This document shows positions 25,982-37,557 of a DNA stretch of 64,000 nt, piece by piece (position 1 is the stretch's first letter; each line of letters starts with the position of its first letter). The stretch is taken from assembly GCA_023333565.1 (NCBI GenBank), contig JAJKFH010001371.1:124001-188000 (forward strand), given 5' to 3'. Source of the DNA: Puffinus mauretanicus (Eukaryota > Chordata > Aves > Procellariiformes > Procellariidae). A model generated the notes under the pieces. The model made no database searches, had not been told where the DNA came from, and worked only from the letters and a program-made list of their open reading frames with translations. The position numbers and the translations under genes were made by a program.

Positions 25982-26004
25982 GGGGCTGGGGCTGGGGGGG
26001 TGGG
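25982..26004 (+). promoter_or_regulatory. G-quadruplex motif just inside putative intron 1
   Basis: Four G-runs (25982-25985, 25988-25991, 25994-26000, 26002-26004) are separated by loops of only two, two and one bases (CT, CT, T). This fits the canonical G4 rule on the + (non-template) strand, about 20 bp after the donor. Human HRAS promoter DNA is known to contain regulatory G-quadruplexes. Whether this is the equivalent element is inference. Confidence 0.65.
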
Positions 26005-26269
26005 ACGCGCCGTCGGGGGGGGGCTGCACCCACCGGCTTGGCGGGGACGGGCCGGCAGCGCCGCCGCCACCTGTTAGCGGGGCGGCTGCACCCCCCTGGG
26101 AAGTTGTTTGTACCCCCCCTGTGCTGGGGGTGCCCCCCGCCGCGCCCCGGGGGAGGCGGTGGGGAGGGCAGGGCCCCCGGCCCGGTGGGCGGTGGCGGGG
26201 CCGGGGGTGTTCGGGGGCGGCGGCGCGGACCCACCTGCTCGCCTGGCCGCGCCATGACTCTGCTGCCTG

Positions 26270-26640
26270 GGCGCTGCCTGCCGGCCCCAGCCCCGGACAG
26301 GCCGCCGAGGTGGGGGGAGTGGGGTACCACCGAGCCACAGCCTCCGCACCCCCTTTGCCCTCCATCCCCTCCGCACCCCCTTTGCCCTCCATCGCCTGCC
26401 CTCCTCCTCCTGCACCCCCTTTGCACTCCTCCTGCCTTCCCCCCCCCCCAAGCTGCAGCTCCCTTTCCTTCCCCCCCTTACCCTCCCGCTCCCCTCCACG
26501 TCCCCGAGCTGCAGCCCTCTCCGCCCCCTCTCCCTCCTCTTCCTTGCACCCCCAGTTTGCAGCCCCCTGCACCCACCTTCCCTCATCCCCTTGCATCCCC
26601 CACACCGCCCCCGTGATGCTCCCAAGGGGGAGTGCCAGAC
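26270..26640 (+). repeat. C-rich, pyrimidine-dominated tract with 27-bp repeat
   Basis: The + strand switches abruptly from G-rich to C-rich. Two near-identical copies of a 27-bp unit beginning CCTCCGCACCCCCTTTG start at 26341 and 26368, and a decayed third copy lies near 26405. Long open frames here are proline-rich artefacts of the composition, not genes. Confidence 0.65.
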
Positions 26641-26689
26641 CCCCCCACCCTTTGCCAAAGCAGGAGCCCGCTGGGCTCCGGCTGCCCCC

Positions 26690-26990
26690 CATCGGAGCGG
26701 CACCCCCCAGGAGAGACCAGCTTCACGGCAGTGCCAGGCGTCACAGGCCGGGGGCGAGGCGCAGAGGGGGTGCGCAGGTGGTGGAGGCGCAGGTACGTGC
26801 ATCTGCGAGCAAGCGAGCGAGGTCCCCCCGTTCCTGCGTGCATGCGACTCTGCGGAGCTGGCGGCACCTCCCTTCCTCCCAGGGACGCTCGCCGCCGGGG
26901 CTCTGCGGCGTGCGGAGGCTGCTCGCGCCCTGCCTGCCGCGCAAGGGCGTCGCGGGGTCCGGGGGTGCAGCCCCTTCACTCCAGGTGCAT
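26690..26990. promoter_or_regulatory. Second CpG-dense block with possible alternative exon donor
   Basis: CpG density rises again after the C-rich tract. The motif GGCGCAG|GTACGTGC gives a strong rightward donor with exon end 26792 and intron start 26793. This could be an alternative first exon of HRAS or an unrelated promoter. No initiation codon context is convincing in the preceding bases. Confidence 0.35.
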
Positions 26991-27170
26991 CTGGTGGCTC
27001 GCTTGGCCCATATGGGTCCTGGTTGGGGATGCGTTTTAATTGCCTCGAGCAGTGGAGCATGCCTGGAGACAAAAGAGCCGATGAGAAATCGGAGGGGACT
27101 GGCAAACTCTGGAGCGGCTGGAGAAATGCTTAGGACAGCTGGAAGCAGGAGGACGGTGCAGCAGGAATGG

Positions 27171-27204
27171 CTTGACCCAAGTCAATCCTTGACCCAAGTC
27201 AAGC
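27171..27204 (+). repeat. Tandem duplication of a 17-bp unit
   Basis: CTTGACCCAAGTCAATC (27171-27187) is followed directly by CTTGACCCAAGTCAAGC (27188-27204), with one difference. Each copy contains the inverted pair TTGAC / GTCAA around CCAA. Confidence 0.8.
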
Positions 27205-27799
27205 CATTGACTGTTTCAGTGACCTAAATCACGTCTCTTTAGCCTGTGCCGTGCAGGGTAGGTCTTTGAGATGCAGAAGGGGTACAAACTCCTGGTGAGG
27301 CTTTGTCACGACGTACCCCAGTCTGGTTGGCACAGGTAGGTTGTGCGGGTTGGAGGAGGAACTGGTTTTGAACGGAGAAAAGCACGTGAGGCTTTGTGCG
27401 GGCTCAACTAAAGAGTTGCTAGAGGGTTGTATGGTGGATGTTGGTTTCTCCTGGTCAGAATTGCTAATGTGCTTATCCTTGCAGAGCTCCAAAGTATTTT
27501 GATTTTGCAGCTGGTGATTTGCGTGATTTTCCCAAGTGTTTGTAACACAGCCATGACTTTGAATCCATGTGTCTCCCCGCTCTGTGTGTCTGGTCCTTTC
27601 CTCCTCCTCGTCAAATGTTTTCCCTGTGTGATTAATAACGTGCCAACTGCTTCATTTCAGCACCGGGGAGGCTGGTGCTGATTGAATTCCCTGTTCAGTC
27701 TCCTCGGTGGGTCTGGAGCCTGACGGGTGTTATCACCGCAGAAAAGTCTGCTTTGGGGTGGGAGCTGTCAGCATGTCTTTTTTTTTTGTCTCAGTGAAC

Positions 27800-27925
27800 C
27801 TCTTACTTCTTCTAATTAAAAAGAGATAAAGTATGCATGGTAATACTGTCCACGTTTACATAAAAATGATCTTGTAATTAGCAATAATTATCTCAGTTTG
27901 GGATATCGCTGTAATATTTAAACAG
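27800..27925. other. AT-rich, homeodomain-motif block
   Basis: After the GC-rich island the sequence turns AT-rich and carries TAATTA, GTAATTAG and AATAATTA motifs together with TATGCATGG. Such mixtures are common in conserved non-coding enhancers. Conservation cannot be judged from one sequence. Confidence 0.25.
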
Positions 27926-28739
27926 GACTTATGACCCGAGGGACACTTTTCTGGCCCCAAGGAGTTACCCTTGGTGTGGTTCTCTCCTGTGGTGAGTTTG
28001 GTTCTTGGCTGCTGTCAGTGGTGAAGGTAGAGCGGCGGTGGGAGTAGCCTCGGGTTTCTCTGACGTTGGCCTGGAAAGCGATGGCCGCAGTTTCCTCACC
28101 GAGCCTGGTGCCGCGTCGCGGGGCTCCCTGGCAGACCTGCCAGCACGTGCGTGGAGATGGTCTGCCTTGGTGGCAGACCTGTGGTCTGAGGACTATCAAG
28201 GGGACTCCCTTGCTATTGTGTTGGGCCAGTAAGGGAAAACACAGGCTGAAAAATTGCCGATTGACCTTTTTTTTTTTTCCCCCTAGTTCTCCTAGGGAGG
28301 TTTGGAAAAGGCTGCTGGGACTTGGGAAGCTTTTCCCTGTGAGAGTAGAGGTCCTGAGGCACCCTTGTCCGCGTGGCCATCTTTCACCTAACTTCCCTTC
28401 CCTTTAAGAAGAGCAAAGCTCAGCTCACAAACATAAACATTTGCTTCCAGACTGGAGACGGCACTCACCACCACCACCCCTCCTGCTGCTGGGGAACCCC
28501 AAATTGACTTTCCTGCTGGGCTGCCCTTGGAGCTCCCCAGGTTTTCTTGGGGTAAAAAAGCTTTATGGAGTAAAAAAGTTGAATATGGGGGAAATACTCA
28601 ACAAAATAAAACCCAAGACAAAAAGTACCACCTGTAGAGAGGGGTTCCTTGTGGGAGGGTGATGAAGGGCAGAGGTAAAATGTCTCGTCTCCTGTCTTTC
28701 AAGATGTTATGCAGCTGTACTTTTTGTCAGTCTAGGAAA

Positions 28740-28990
28740 AGCGAAACGATTGTGCTCTGAGCACTGTTTATCTAATTGTAATTTATTATCAGCTTTCTAT
28801 TTTAACATTTTTGAAGTGTAAACTTACAACCAGAGCTTATTAAGCAGCAGCTAAAAATGTTGAACGTATTTGAATTTTACCTGTATTAATCTAATAATAT
28901 ATTTATGAAATTATATTTGATCAGTTCTATAGCTGGTTGAAGACCACAGAAGAGTATTAATCAAATAAATTATTTGACAAATATGGATGA
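28740..28990. other. AT-rich block of enhancer-like composition
   Basis: About 250 bp rich in TAATTG, TTATTA, TTAATC and AATAAATTA motifs between GC-richer flanks, with no repeat character that I recognise. A possible conserved non-coding element. Only composition supports this. Confidence 0.25.
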
Positions 28991-29040
28991 GATTAAACAA
29001 ACGATCTATTTGCCAACTGCCGTTCAACTACTCTGCCATG

Positions 29041-29250
29041 GCATGTTCCTCTTTCTCTTGTCTTTCCCTTCCAGTTTTCATTCCACTTTTTCATGGTTTA
29101 TCTTTTCCTGGACTGTCCTCAGTATCTGTTTCATTTAATTTTTCCTTTCCCTGTATTATTCTTTCTCTTTTGTGTCATGGTTTTCCTTTCATTCTTTCTT
29201 CTGCCTCTTTCTTCAACCTCTCTTTCTATGCTTTTTGAGTCTAAATTAGC
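29041..29250 (+). repeat. Pyrimidine-rich (CTTT-type) stretch
   Basis: Mostly C and T, with many TTTCTTT and CCTTTCC runs but scattered purines. It is a degraded simple-sequence region. The open frame across it is a composition artefact. Confidence 0.5.
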
Positions 29251-32200
29251 CAATTTTCATCTCTTTCTCCACCTTCCCAGTGGAGATTTTTATTGAACAC
29301 TTCATAGCCAGCTCAACTAACGCTGGTATGTGTTTAAACCCATAAAAACGTAAAACTAAACCCAAACTGTGTGTGAGTCTGAAGATGTTTGCTCGGTGGT
29401 AACGCTTCTCTGCCTCTCCCCGGGTTTTCTGGCTGTTGCAGGAAGGGTGTTCCTGCTATTTTGGAGGTTTTTCCCAGCTCTCATTTTTGCTTGTGCTCTC
29501 CTTATGCCTTTTTTTAAAGTGAATTTGACTTTGTATCCTAAGAAAACAACTGATCAAACGGCAGACCTGGCGTTGTTCGTTGGTGTATCTGTGTGCAACC
29601 TGGTTCCATCTGCTGCCCGACCAAGCCCAGCCTCCCCGCCGGGCAGTCCTGCTTTCCTCCTGGCATCGTCCCTCCTCCCCTCTGGGGTTATGTCCAGGAG
29701 GCATCTTTCAGTAGGGCAAAAGGAACGAGTGCTCTGAAGGTTTTCTGGCTTACCTGTTACTTTCGGAGTCTGTATGAGTGTCAGGTTGATGAGGGTAAGT
29801 AGCAAGAGGCGAACAGGTTATCGTGCATGACCAAGCGGTCACAATATTCAAGTTAGATCTAGTATTCAAAGATTAAAGTCTTTTAAAAATGAAAGTGCTG
29901 TTACGGAGACGACTTGTTTTTTTTCCCCTGGATGAAATCTGTGGGGGGATATTCTCAAAAACAATGAAAGGAATAGAGAACTTTGTATTTCAGGGGAGGA
30001 AATTTGCTATGCCTTGGCAATAAAGCTAAGACAGTCCAGAGGAGTGTGGTGGGAGTGCTCAGAGTGCGTGATTTGCCTCCGCTGATGGTTGCAGTGATGT
30101 TGCTGCAGTGAATGAGCTAAGCCGTGTATGTCATAGCTGTCTGCTTTAAGTACTGGGAGTTACGTGATGATGCCCTCTCGAACCCGTAAGGAAAGGTCTC
30201 TGCTGTACAGTTACACAGCTCCTCTATGTCTTGTGAAATGTTTTGGATAACACGCAGGTGCACTGACACAGCGAGCAATCCAAGCGGCGTGTCGTTGCGA
30301 AGCAAAATTGATTGGGGAGGATGGGGCCGAGCAGAATATTCCTTTGCAGTTAATTATTTACTGCAGGGAGAGAGGGAAACTGATGATGTTTGGTTTATAA
30401 GTACAGATATCCAGAGGAAAATGCTTCGAGATGATCCAATTTATTCTGTGTGTTGCCACCTATTTCTTGGTCTCTCTATAACATGAGACCAGCACTGTTT
30501 AATGACCGGTTCAGTAAAAGCAAAACTTCATTATCAACTTCTCACTGCTGGAATATAGCTTTACAGCTTGCTGTATGTGATGCAAAACGGCCTGAATGCC
30601 TACAGAGGGAATAGTCTTTCCGTGCTCACCGTCTTAATGCACGACCTGCCCATCTCACGGCGGCGTGGGCTCTTGGAACAGCTCATCTCTGTGCTGAAAG
30701 GTGACTTTGGCTGAAGTGCAGGACTGTAACCTGGGAGTCCTGACCCCCTCTCTGGTCTCGGCTGAGCTGGTTGCCTTATCTCACCGGGCTCTCTTCTTCT
30801 TCAGGAGTGATACTGACCCAGCAGATACCCAGCCTATCTGCTAAAAGGGTAGGATGTCCTGGGTGAGCGGCACTCTGATAACGCAGGGGCAGCGGCAGCC
30901 CAGGTACTTGCATAATACAGTGCCGTGGGCCAAACTATAAGTGGATTTTTCCTTTTGCGTAGCTAAACCCATTGCAGATCAGGCTGCTCATATGTATGTT
31001 AAATTCAAGAGCTGGTGGAGCTGAGTTTAGATGTGCGTGTGTGGGAGCAATAACTTGACGAATACAAAAAAAGAGACATTGCTGCAATGTCTCTGGGAAG
31101 ATGCCCGTACGTCTTCTGCTTGTTTAGCCGCCTTGAGAGAACAGCAGACATGAGGGAGAAGCTGTGGCCTGTGAAATGAAGAGGATGTCGTCCTCTTATT
31201 GGCAGAAGGAGAGGAGCGAGATCTAAAAAGCCAGGGAATAGGAGCGAAATGAGGGATGCAGGTGTGCACAGCAGGGTCTGCTCCGGGCTGCCCTGTTGTC
31301 ACTGGGTAAGGCTCTGCAGGACGAGAAGCGAGGAGGAGATCAGTGGAAAAAGGCACTGTGGAGGCTGCCGTTGTGCAAGGTGGAGCGTCGGCTATCCTGC
31401 CGGTCCAGGCTGAATTGGAGCACGGCTGGCCGGCAGCGGGAGCGCACGGGATCATCTCCCCTGAGAAAAGCAGACCGGTGAAAACTCTCCCAAGGAGAGT
31501 CTGGCTAGCAAGTGCTTGTGCCCCAGCCAAGTCGGGATCTGGTTTAGAGGCTTGCTGAGAAGTGAGCTCCGTTCATCAGCGGTTTGTTGGGGTAACAGGC
31601 TGCCGTCGTGTTGGCTTGCTCCAGTATTGGTGTTGAGTCTGCTCTGACGCTCCACGCTGTCTTCAGCAGTTCTGTGGCTTGCATCCAGCTCAGCCTGCTC
31701 CAAACCGTGTGTATAGAATAAGCTTGAATGTATGAAGCTGGAGTCTGCAAATGATGGTATTTCGTCCCTTGTGCTACCCCACCTAGCCACTGCGGCAGCC
31801 AGAGCGGTTCTCCAGGTGTGGCACCAGCTCCTGTACTTCTGTAGTGACCATAGCATCCGTGCTCCCTCCCTGCAGCTGGCCTCGTTGGAGCAAGAATGAG
31901 ATGTCGGGGAGCTCAGTGTTACGTGAGGGACTGGAATTCATCTTCCAGAAAAAGGAGAAGGCTGGGCTTGAGAAACCAGGCTTTGGTTGGCATGATAGAT
32001 AGATAAACCAGTAGTTGAGTATGATAAGTAAATAAAACATCGCCGTTTCTTGGGGTAAATACAGCACACATGCCAGCTTGTATGTGTGCTAATCCTGTAG
32101 CTGCCTTTTCCTTCGTCTCCCCTTGGATCTGTGCCTGTTGGTGCAGTGGCTCATTTTGGGTCCCGCCGTGTTCGGCTCCTGCTGTGAACAGCACGACTCT

Positions 32201-34459
32201 CCCCTTCGTAGCGCGCAGACCCAGCAAACGCCGGTGGGAGCAGGAGGTACCTCCTGCCTGCGTGTGCGCGCACACCCCTTGCCTCCCCCGCTTGTGTGTG
32301 GAGGCTGGATATATAACCTTATAATATAACCTTGGTCATGCAAGGTTTCTCCCAGTCTTGTTTCCCCTGGCCTTTTCCTGATTTGCATGATACCGTACGA
32401 GGCCAGCCAGCTTTTTCTGGAGGGCTTGTCCCACTTTCCACGCAGCAGCCTTGGGCAAGTGGTCTGCTGCCTGACCTGCTTCGGCGGGCGTGTGCTGGCT
32501 TCTTGCTCTGCTGATGTGGGAGGGAGGATGAGGGTAAGTGCTGGGGGGCTGGGCAGGGGAGGACATGGCCCTGCCGGTCGGTGGTGTGACCTCCCGTCTG
32601 GCAGCCAGTGTATGCTGATGGATGAAGAAGTACACACAAATCCCTGCTCCGCTTTCTGCCTCATCGTTCTGCTGGGGGATGCGGTGGCCGTGACTTGTAC
32701 TCGAGTCTGCGAGGGTCAGATCTGCTCTCTCTACTCCTAGGAGTACAGATGTACGTCCTCCATCCTGCTGTACTCGGTTGCAGCTGACAACTCTGTGGCT
32801 ATTCTGGTGGTCCCCATGAATTTCCAAACATCAAGGTATTCATTCTCAAGACACACACGCTATGGAAAGAAATTACCACTGCGACCATGGTGAAGGTGGG
32901 AAACAGAGGTGTGAGAGAGTCAGACCTAGATCTGGAAAAGTGTTTCTGCTCCTGTCTTTCCACAGAAGCATGTGCAGGGTCTCACCAGGTCTGTGGCAGA
33001 GCAGGGAGGTGGCTGGATGAGGGTGGAAATCTCTTGGCCGATCCCTGTGCGAGGTGCATCCGGTACAGTTGGTACAGTTGTACCACGGTTCCTTGTGCAG
33101 AAGGGACAAAAGCCACAGTATTCATCCCAGAAAGCCACCGCAGTGGCAGCATCAGAACATATTTCTGAGAGTGGCTGGCAAAGTTGACACAGACATGTTG
33201 TCCACGGCTAGGTCAGTTCTGTGTTCCCATCTCTGCAGTACACCCAGTGTTGAAGGATCAGTGGCTAAACATGTCGGGCACCTAATTAGAGACGTTTTCA
33301 AGTGTGAAAAGCATTGTCTTCTGAAAATATTGTCCCTTTATGTATCTCAGTTGGTCATTCAGAGGCCAAAGTCATTCCGCAAACTCTGGTAACGTTGACC
33401 AAGACGGGAGGAAAGCAAGAAGTCCGAGCTGTAGACTGCAGGGAGGTGGGGCTGCGCGGCGTGCGGCCTGGGTTCGATGTGCAGATGATGATCTGCTCGG
33501 GGCTGTTGGGCGGACGCAGCGATAGAGATGATCAGTTGACGTTGGGCTGGGAGGTCCACCAGCTGGCTGCCTTGTAAATGTTGCTGTTCCCCTGCTGGCC
33601 ATGCTGACTTGTGATAGGTGGCTGAGGAGCACACAAGTGTTTTAAACCGCTGACAGTGGTTATTTAGAGCTGCAGCAAAGTGCTTTTTGTGGGCATACCA
33701 CCGCAGCTTAACTTTGGCCTCCAAGAGATTGGTTTGCTACCACCCCCACCACAAACCACAGGATTTTAGGGCTGATCCTAGGCACGGTGTCGTCATAAGC
33801 CCACCTCAGTCACGCCATGGGGCTACAGACCATGTCAGCAGCCCTTCGGTGTGGGTCTGACAAGGCAATGCCTCAGTGGGGTGGGAGCAGTTCTCTCCCT
33901 GCTTTGTAGCAGGCACAAGGAGGATACAAATAGGAGGAAGATGGCCTTTCTGGTCTGATTGCAGCAACTACTGTCATGGTTTTCTTCTTGAGATCATTTC
34001 CTATCTGCCATCCCAGGCAAGAATTTGGGCAGTTGTCCTGCAAGGAGGAAAGCTAGGTCTTTCAGACCCTGAATAACATTTGCTTAATAATTAGTCATCT
34101 GATCCCCACATCTACTGCACCTGATGATCAGGGGCTGGACAAGATGTCCTCTGCTCCACATTGCTTCCACAATAATGCATTAATCTGTGCGGGTAAGAGA
34201 GAATACTTCCTCCAGTACAGTTTACACCTTTGCTGTTCCTCGTCTTCTGCGAGGTGCATCCCAAGCAGCCACCCCCTTCCAACCTATGAAGTGTCCAGGC
34301 CTGGCTGCTCCTCATATCCGCTAGAAAGTGAAAAACTGCACTCCCAGTGCCAAGTTCTGGCTGTGGAAAGTGATTTAGTCCATGAGTTTCTCTTTCTTCT
34401 TCTTGCTCCTTCCCAGTGTTTTGCTGGTAGATACGATCGCTCTTACTGCTCGTGGGTAA

Positions 34460-34600
34460 CGTCTCCCTACCCCACGTATCTGCCAGTGCCTATAGCCAGG
34501 GTGGGGAAGGGAGAGGCATTATTATGACCTCTTGTTTTACAGAGGGGAACTGAGGAATGGAAATCCACGTTACCAGGAGGAGTCTGGAGAAGAGTTGAGA
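34460..34600 (-). repeat. MIR/L2-like fragment, antisense
   Basis: GCATTATTATGACC is followed by TTTTACAGAGGGGAACTGAGG, close to the reverse complement of the MIR segment CCTCAGTTTCCCCATCTGTAAAA with its adjoining ATAATAATG. The resemblance is good over about 45 bp. Confidence 0.5.
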
Positions 34601-37557
34601 ACAGAAATCGTTGTCCTAGTCCGGTGCTTTGACTGCCAGATCAGCTTCCCCCTTCCTTCGGTAACTGATCAGTGTCAAAAGATTCAGCACCCAACTGTTG
34701 ACGTGTTGCTAATCTGACTTTCTCACGAGTGAAATGCTTTCTCATCACAATGAACTCTGAGAAGGTGGGATTTTGTTTCCTTTTATCATTTCAAGCAAGG
34801 TTGTCTTGTCTGTTCTTTTAATATTTTAGGTGTCTGGACTTAAAAGTGATGTGAGGGGAGGGCTTGTCCATGTAAGTCTTCCAGGCTGTGAGTGGGGCTT
34901 GTGTCTGCAGAAATGGATCGATATCCTATGGTAAAACTGAGTGGTTTGGCTTGTTGTGGGTTGGAAAAACACTAAGAAAATTTGGGCAATTGAAAAAAGA
35001 TGTTGTAGCCCTCTGGATGGGCGTTGATTTAAAAACCAGAGGGCTTTAGGATCTTGATTTTTGTGTTGACGGCAGATGATTGCAAAATGAGCCATCTCCC
35101 TTTTGGTCACCCGTGCTGAGGCACTTTTTGTGGAAAGATCTGAAAAACAAGATGCAGTTAATTGACCAAGTCTTTAAGGATAAAAAAACTTCCCAGGGGA
35201 AAAAAAAAAAAGGTAGATTTCTTCAAGAAGTGAAAAAACCCTTTACTTTTTCTCAAAGCAGTTTCCGAGGCACCTAATCTAATCTTTCCAAAACAATTCT
35301 CTGGCAGCTAGGGCTCACATATTTAAAAAAAAAAAAACAGTGTAGAAAGGAATGTATTGTGACAGTTTAATTTGTTGCTGAAATATGGTCACCTCTGGGG
35401 TAATTCAGAGCAACCGTGGAGTGGATGATAAACCCGTTCAGGATGGGAGGCAGCTCAGATGAAACCGCCAATGGAAGATGCCCGTGCAGGAGTATAATTC
35501 CTGGAATTTAGGTTCATCTTCTTCCTCCTCTGATTCCAGTGGAGCTGTAGCCCGTTCACATTGTCTGAACGGGGCAGTTGTTGCTGAGTCCTTGCACGTG
35601 TCCTTGCTGCGGCAGCAAGGGAGGTTTTGGTGGTGATTCTCCCAGGGAGGTGGTAGGGAAGACCCGCTAGTACTGGCCAGCTTTAGAGATGAAATGGATA
35701 CAGAAGAAAACGTGGAGGATTAAAGCACGTAAGGTACAGATCCCTGTACCTTCTAGAACCTGGTTGGGGACCTCTAAATGCCCAGGACAGCTAGCTGGAT
35801 ATTGTAGTCACCAATCCATGGGTGCAAATTGAGCTGTGTAAAGCTGGCCTGCAAGCTCTACCATTTTAAAGAGAAAGGCAATTGCAGGACGCTCTTGCGA
35901 AGGCATAGGAAAGCCTGCCTAAGTCTTGGAGGAAGACGTACAATTTGAAAAGCAAGAGGTATGGAGTTGCTTCTGTAGCCCTGTTTAGGGTCCTCAAGAA
36001 GAGCGTTGTCTGAAGTGTGCTCCTTGTGAAGAGGTGGGAAGCTGAGTGTCTGGCAGAGGGCTGGGCTTTTTCAGAGCGTGCTACTGGGCAAATGGTTTTT
36101 GGCAAGCCCTGCAATTGCTTTGCAACAGGGTTACGAGGTCTTGTTCAAATTCTGCTGAAGTTGGTTGGACTTTGTTGACTGCAGTGACCACGGCTGGCAG
36201 GCAGTACAGCATCTCTCAGGTCAGTTCAGGTTTTCATCTCCTGTATTTCGAAGTCTGCATCTAGAATGAGTTTATTCAATTCACAGCTTAGAGCAACTTC
36301 AGAATAAATCCCAGGGGAGGAGAAAAAGGAAAAAAAAAAAAAACCACCCACCAAAACAGATCAAAATAATCAAACAGCTCCTGCTGTGGAACTGGGATGT
36401 GACTGGCAGCCGATGCGTGGAGGTGGACAACCACCAGTCACACTTTCTCAGCATGGCTTGCTCTGCGGGGGCAATGGGAGCAAGTACCTGTTGGGATTAG
36501 GATGCAAATAGATAACGTTTAAAATCTGAGGCAGGAGCCTGCAAACTCGGTGACAATTGTACGCTGGGGTGGCAGAAAAAGGTCTGCCACCAGTAAGTCA
36601 CCCTTTCAGGGAGCTAATTTGAACTTCTTGTTTTCTTCTGAACCCTTCAGTTCAGTCCCACTGTGGGTAAACGTCGTGCAGTCTCTTCCATGCTTTCTTT
36701 TTTTTCCCTATTTGATTTGAGGGCCCTTTGTAACAACTTCTTCCTCATTCATCCTGTTGTCAGGGACGTTATTCTGCCTGCAATCCCTGTGTGAGCTTAA
36801 TTTTCTTATTTTCTGTAGCACGAGGGCTGATGGCTTCACAAATCTTAGAATAACTCCTCAATCTCTCCCCTGGCCAGCCTAGCAGCACGACAGCTCCATT
36901 TAATCTGCGCCGTCTGCTTTGGCTTCCTGCCCCTAGACTCATTATTTTGCATTTGTCTGCATCAAGCTCCAGCGTTGCCTGCCCCAAAGGATCGTATATC
37001 AGAAGTCGTGAAAACGAGAAGAATCCTCAGGGTTGGTCTGTAAATCCCAAGTCTCTCCGCTAAAAGAAATGTGCAGTCTGGGTGCTCTGTCCTTTCCTCT
37101 CCCGTGTCCTTGCCCCAGCCCTGCTGCGTGCGTGCATCCCTCCCTGCCCGTCCTGGTACATCTCTTGGTGGGCGTGAAGCGAGCCTTGCAGGCTCTCCGG
37201 GCAGTGCCCTTCTCATGGCACAAAGCCTTTGGTGCCTGGGACGTTTCCCTTTCTTCTGCTGACACAGAGGCAGGTTGAGACCTGCAGCTCTGCCTTCTCT
37301 TCAGCCAGCCCCCAAAATGACTTGGATCCACTTGGAATATTGTTGCAGGGAAAATAGTGTGAAGTTTTCTTGGTGGTAGATACTTCAGGGCATGGGCCTC
37401 TCATCTACCACTTGAAGTGTAGCGTGACCTTCAGGGCTTGGGGGCTAGAAGTGCTTTCATGTTAGGTGCAGTGTCAGATAGTCCCTCTCTGAAAAGCTTA
37501 CGAGCTAAGTGCAAGATGGGGAACTCAGGGTGCAATTCACCTGCCCAGATGTCGACG

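Larger units (their letters stand above)
24790..26250. promoter_or_regulatory. CpG island 2, probable HRAS promoter region
   Basis: This is the largest and densest CpG-rich block in the window, TATA-poor, with many GGGCGG/CCGCCC boxes and one CCAAT motif near 25666. Mammalian HRAS is driven by a GC-rich, TATA-less promoter with a non-coding first exon, so this island is the natural candidate for the HRAS start. A good rightward splice donor lies at 25963 inside it. The alternative is a different gene's promoter, with HRAS starting elsewhere. Transcript data would settle this. Edges are by eye. Confidence 0.6.

Noticed and set aside
25346..27227. Very long open frames on both strands (up to 448 codons)
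   Set aside because: They are produced by stop-poor GC-rich sequence. The translations are Pro/Gly/Arg/Ala-rich without domains, overlap each other on both strands and mostly lack a credible ATG.
36700..37040. Possible second old LINE fragment on the minus strand
   Set aside because: Some phrases recall the same ancient repeat class as at 6640-7810, but the match is too weak to list as a feature.
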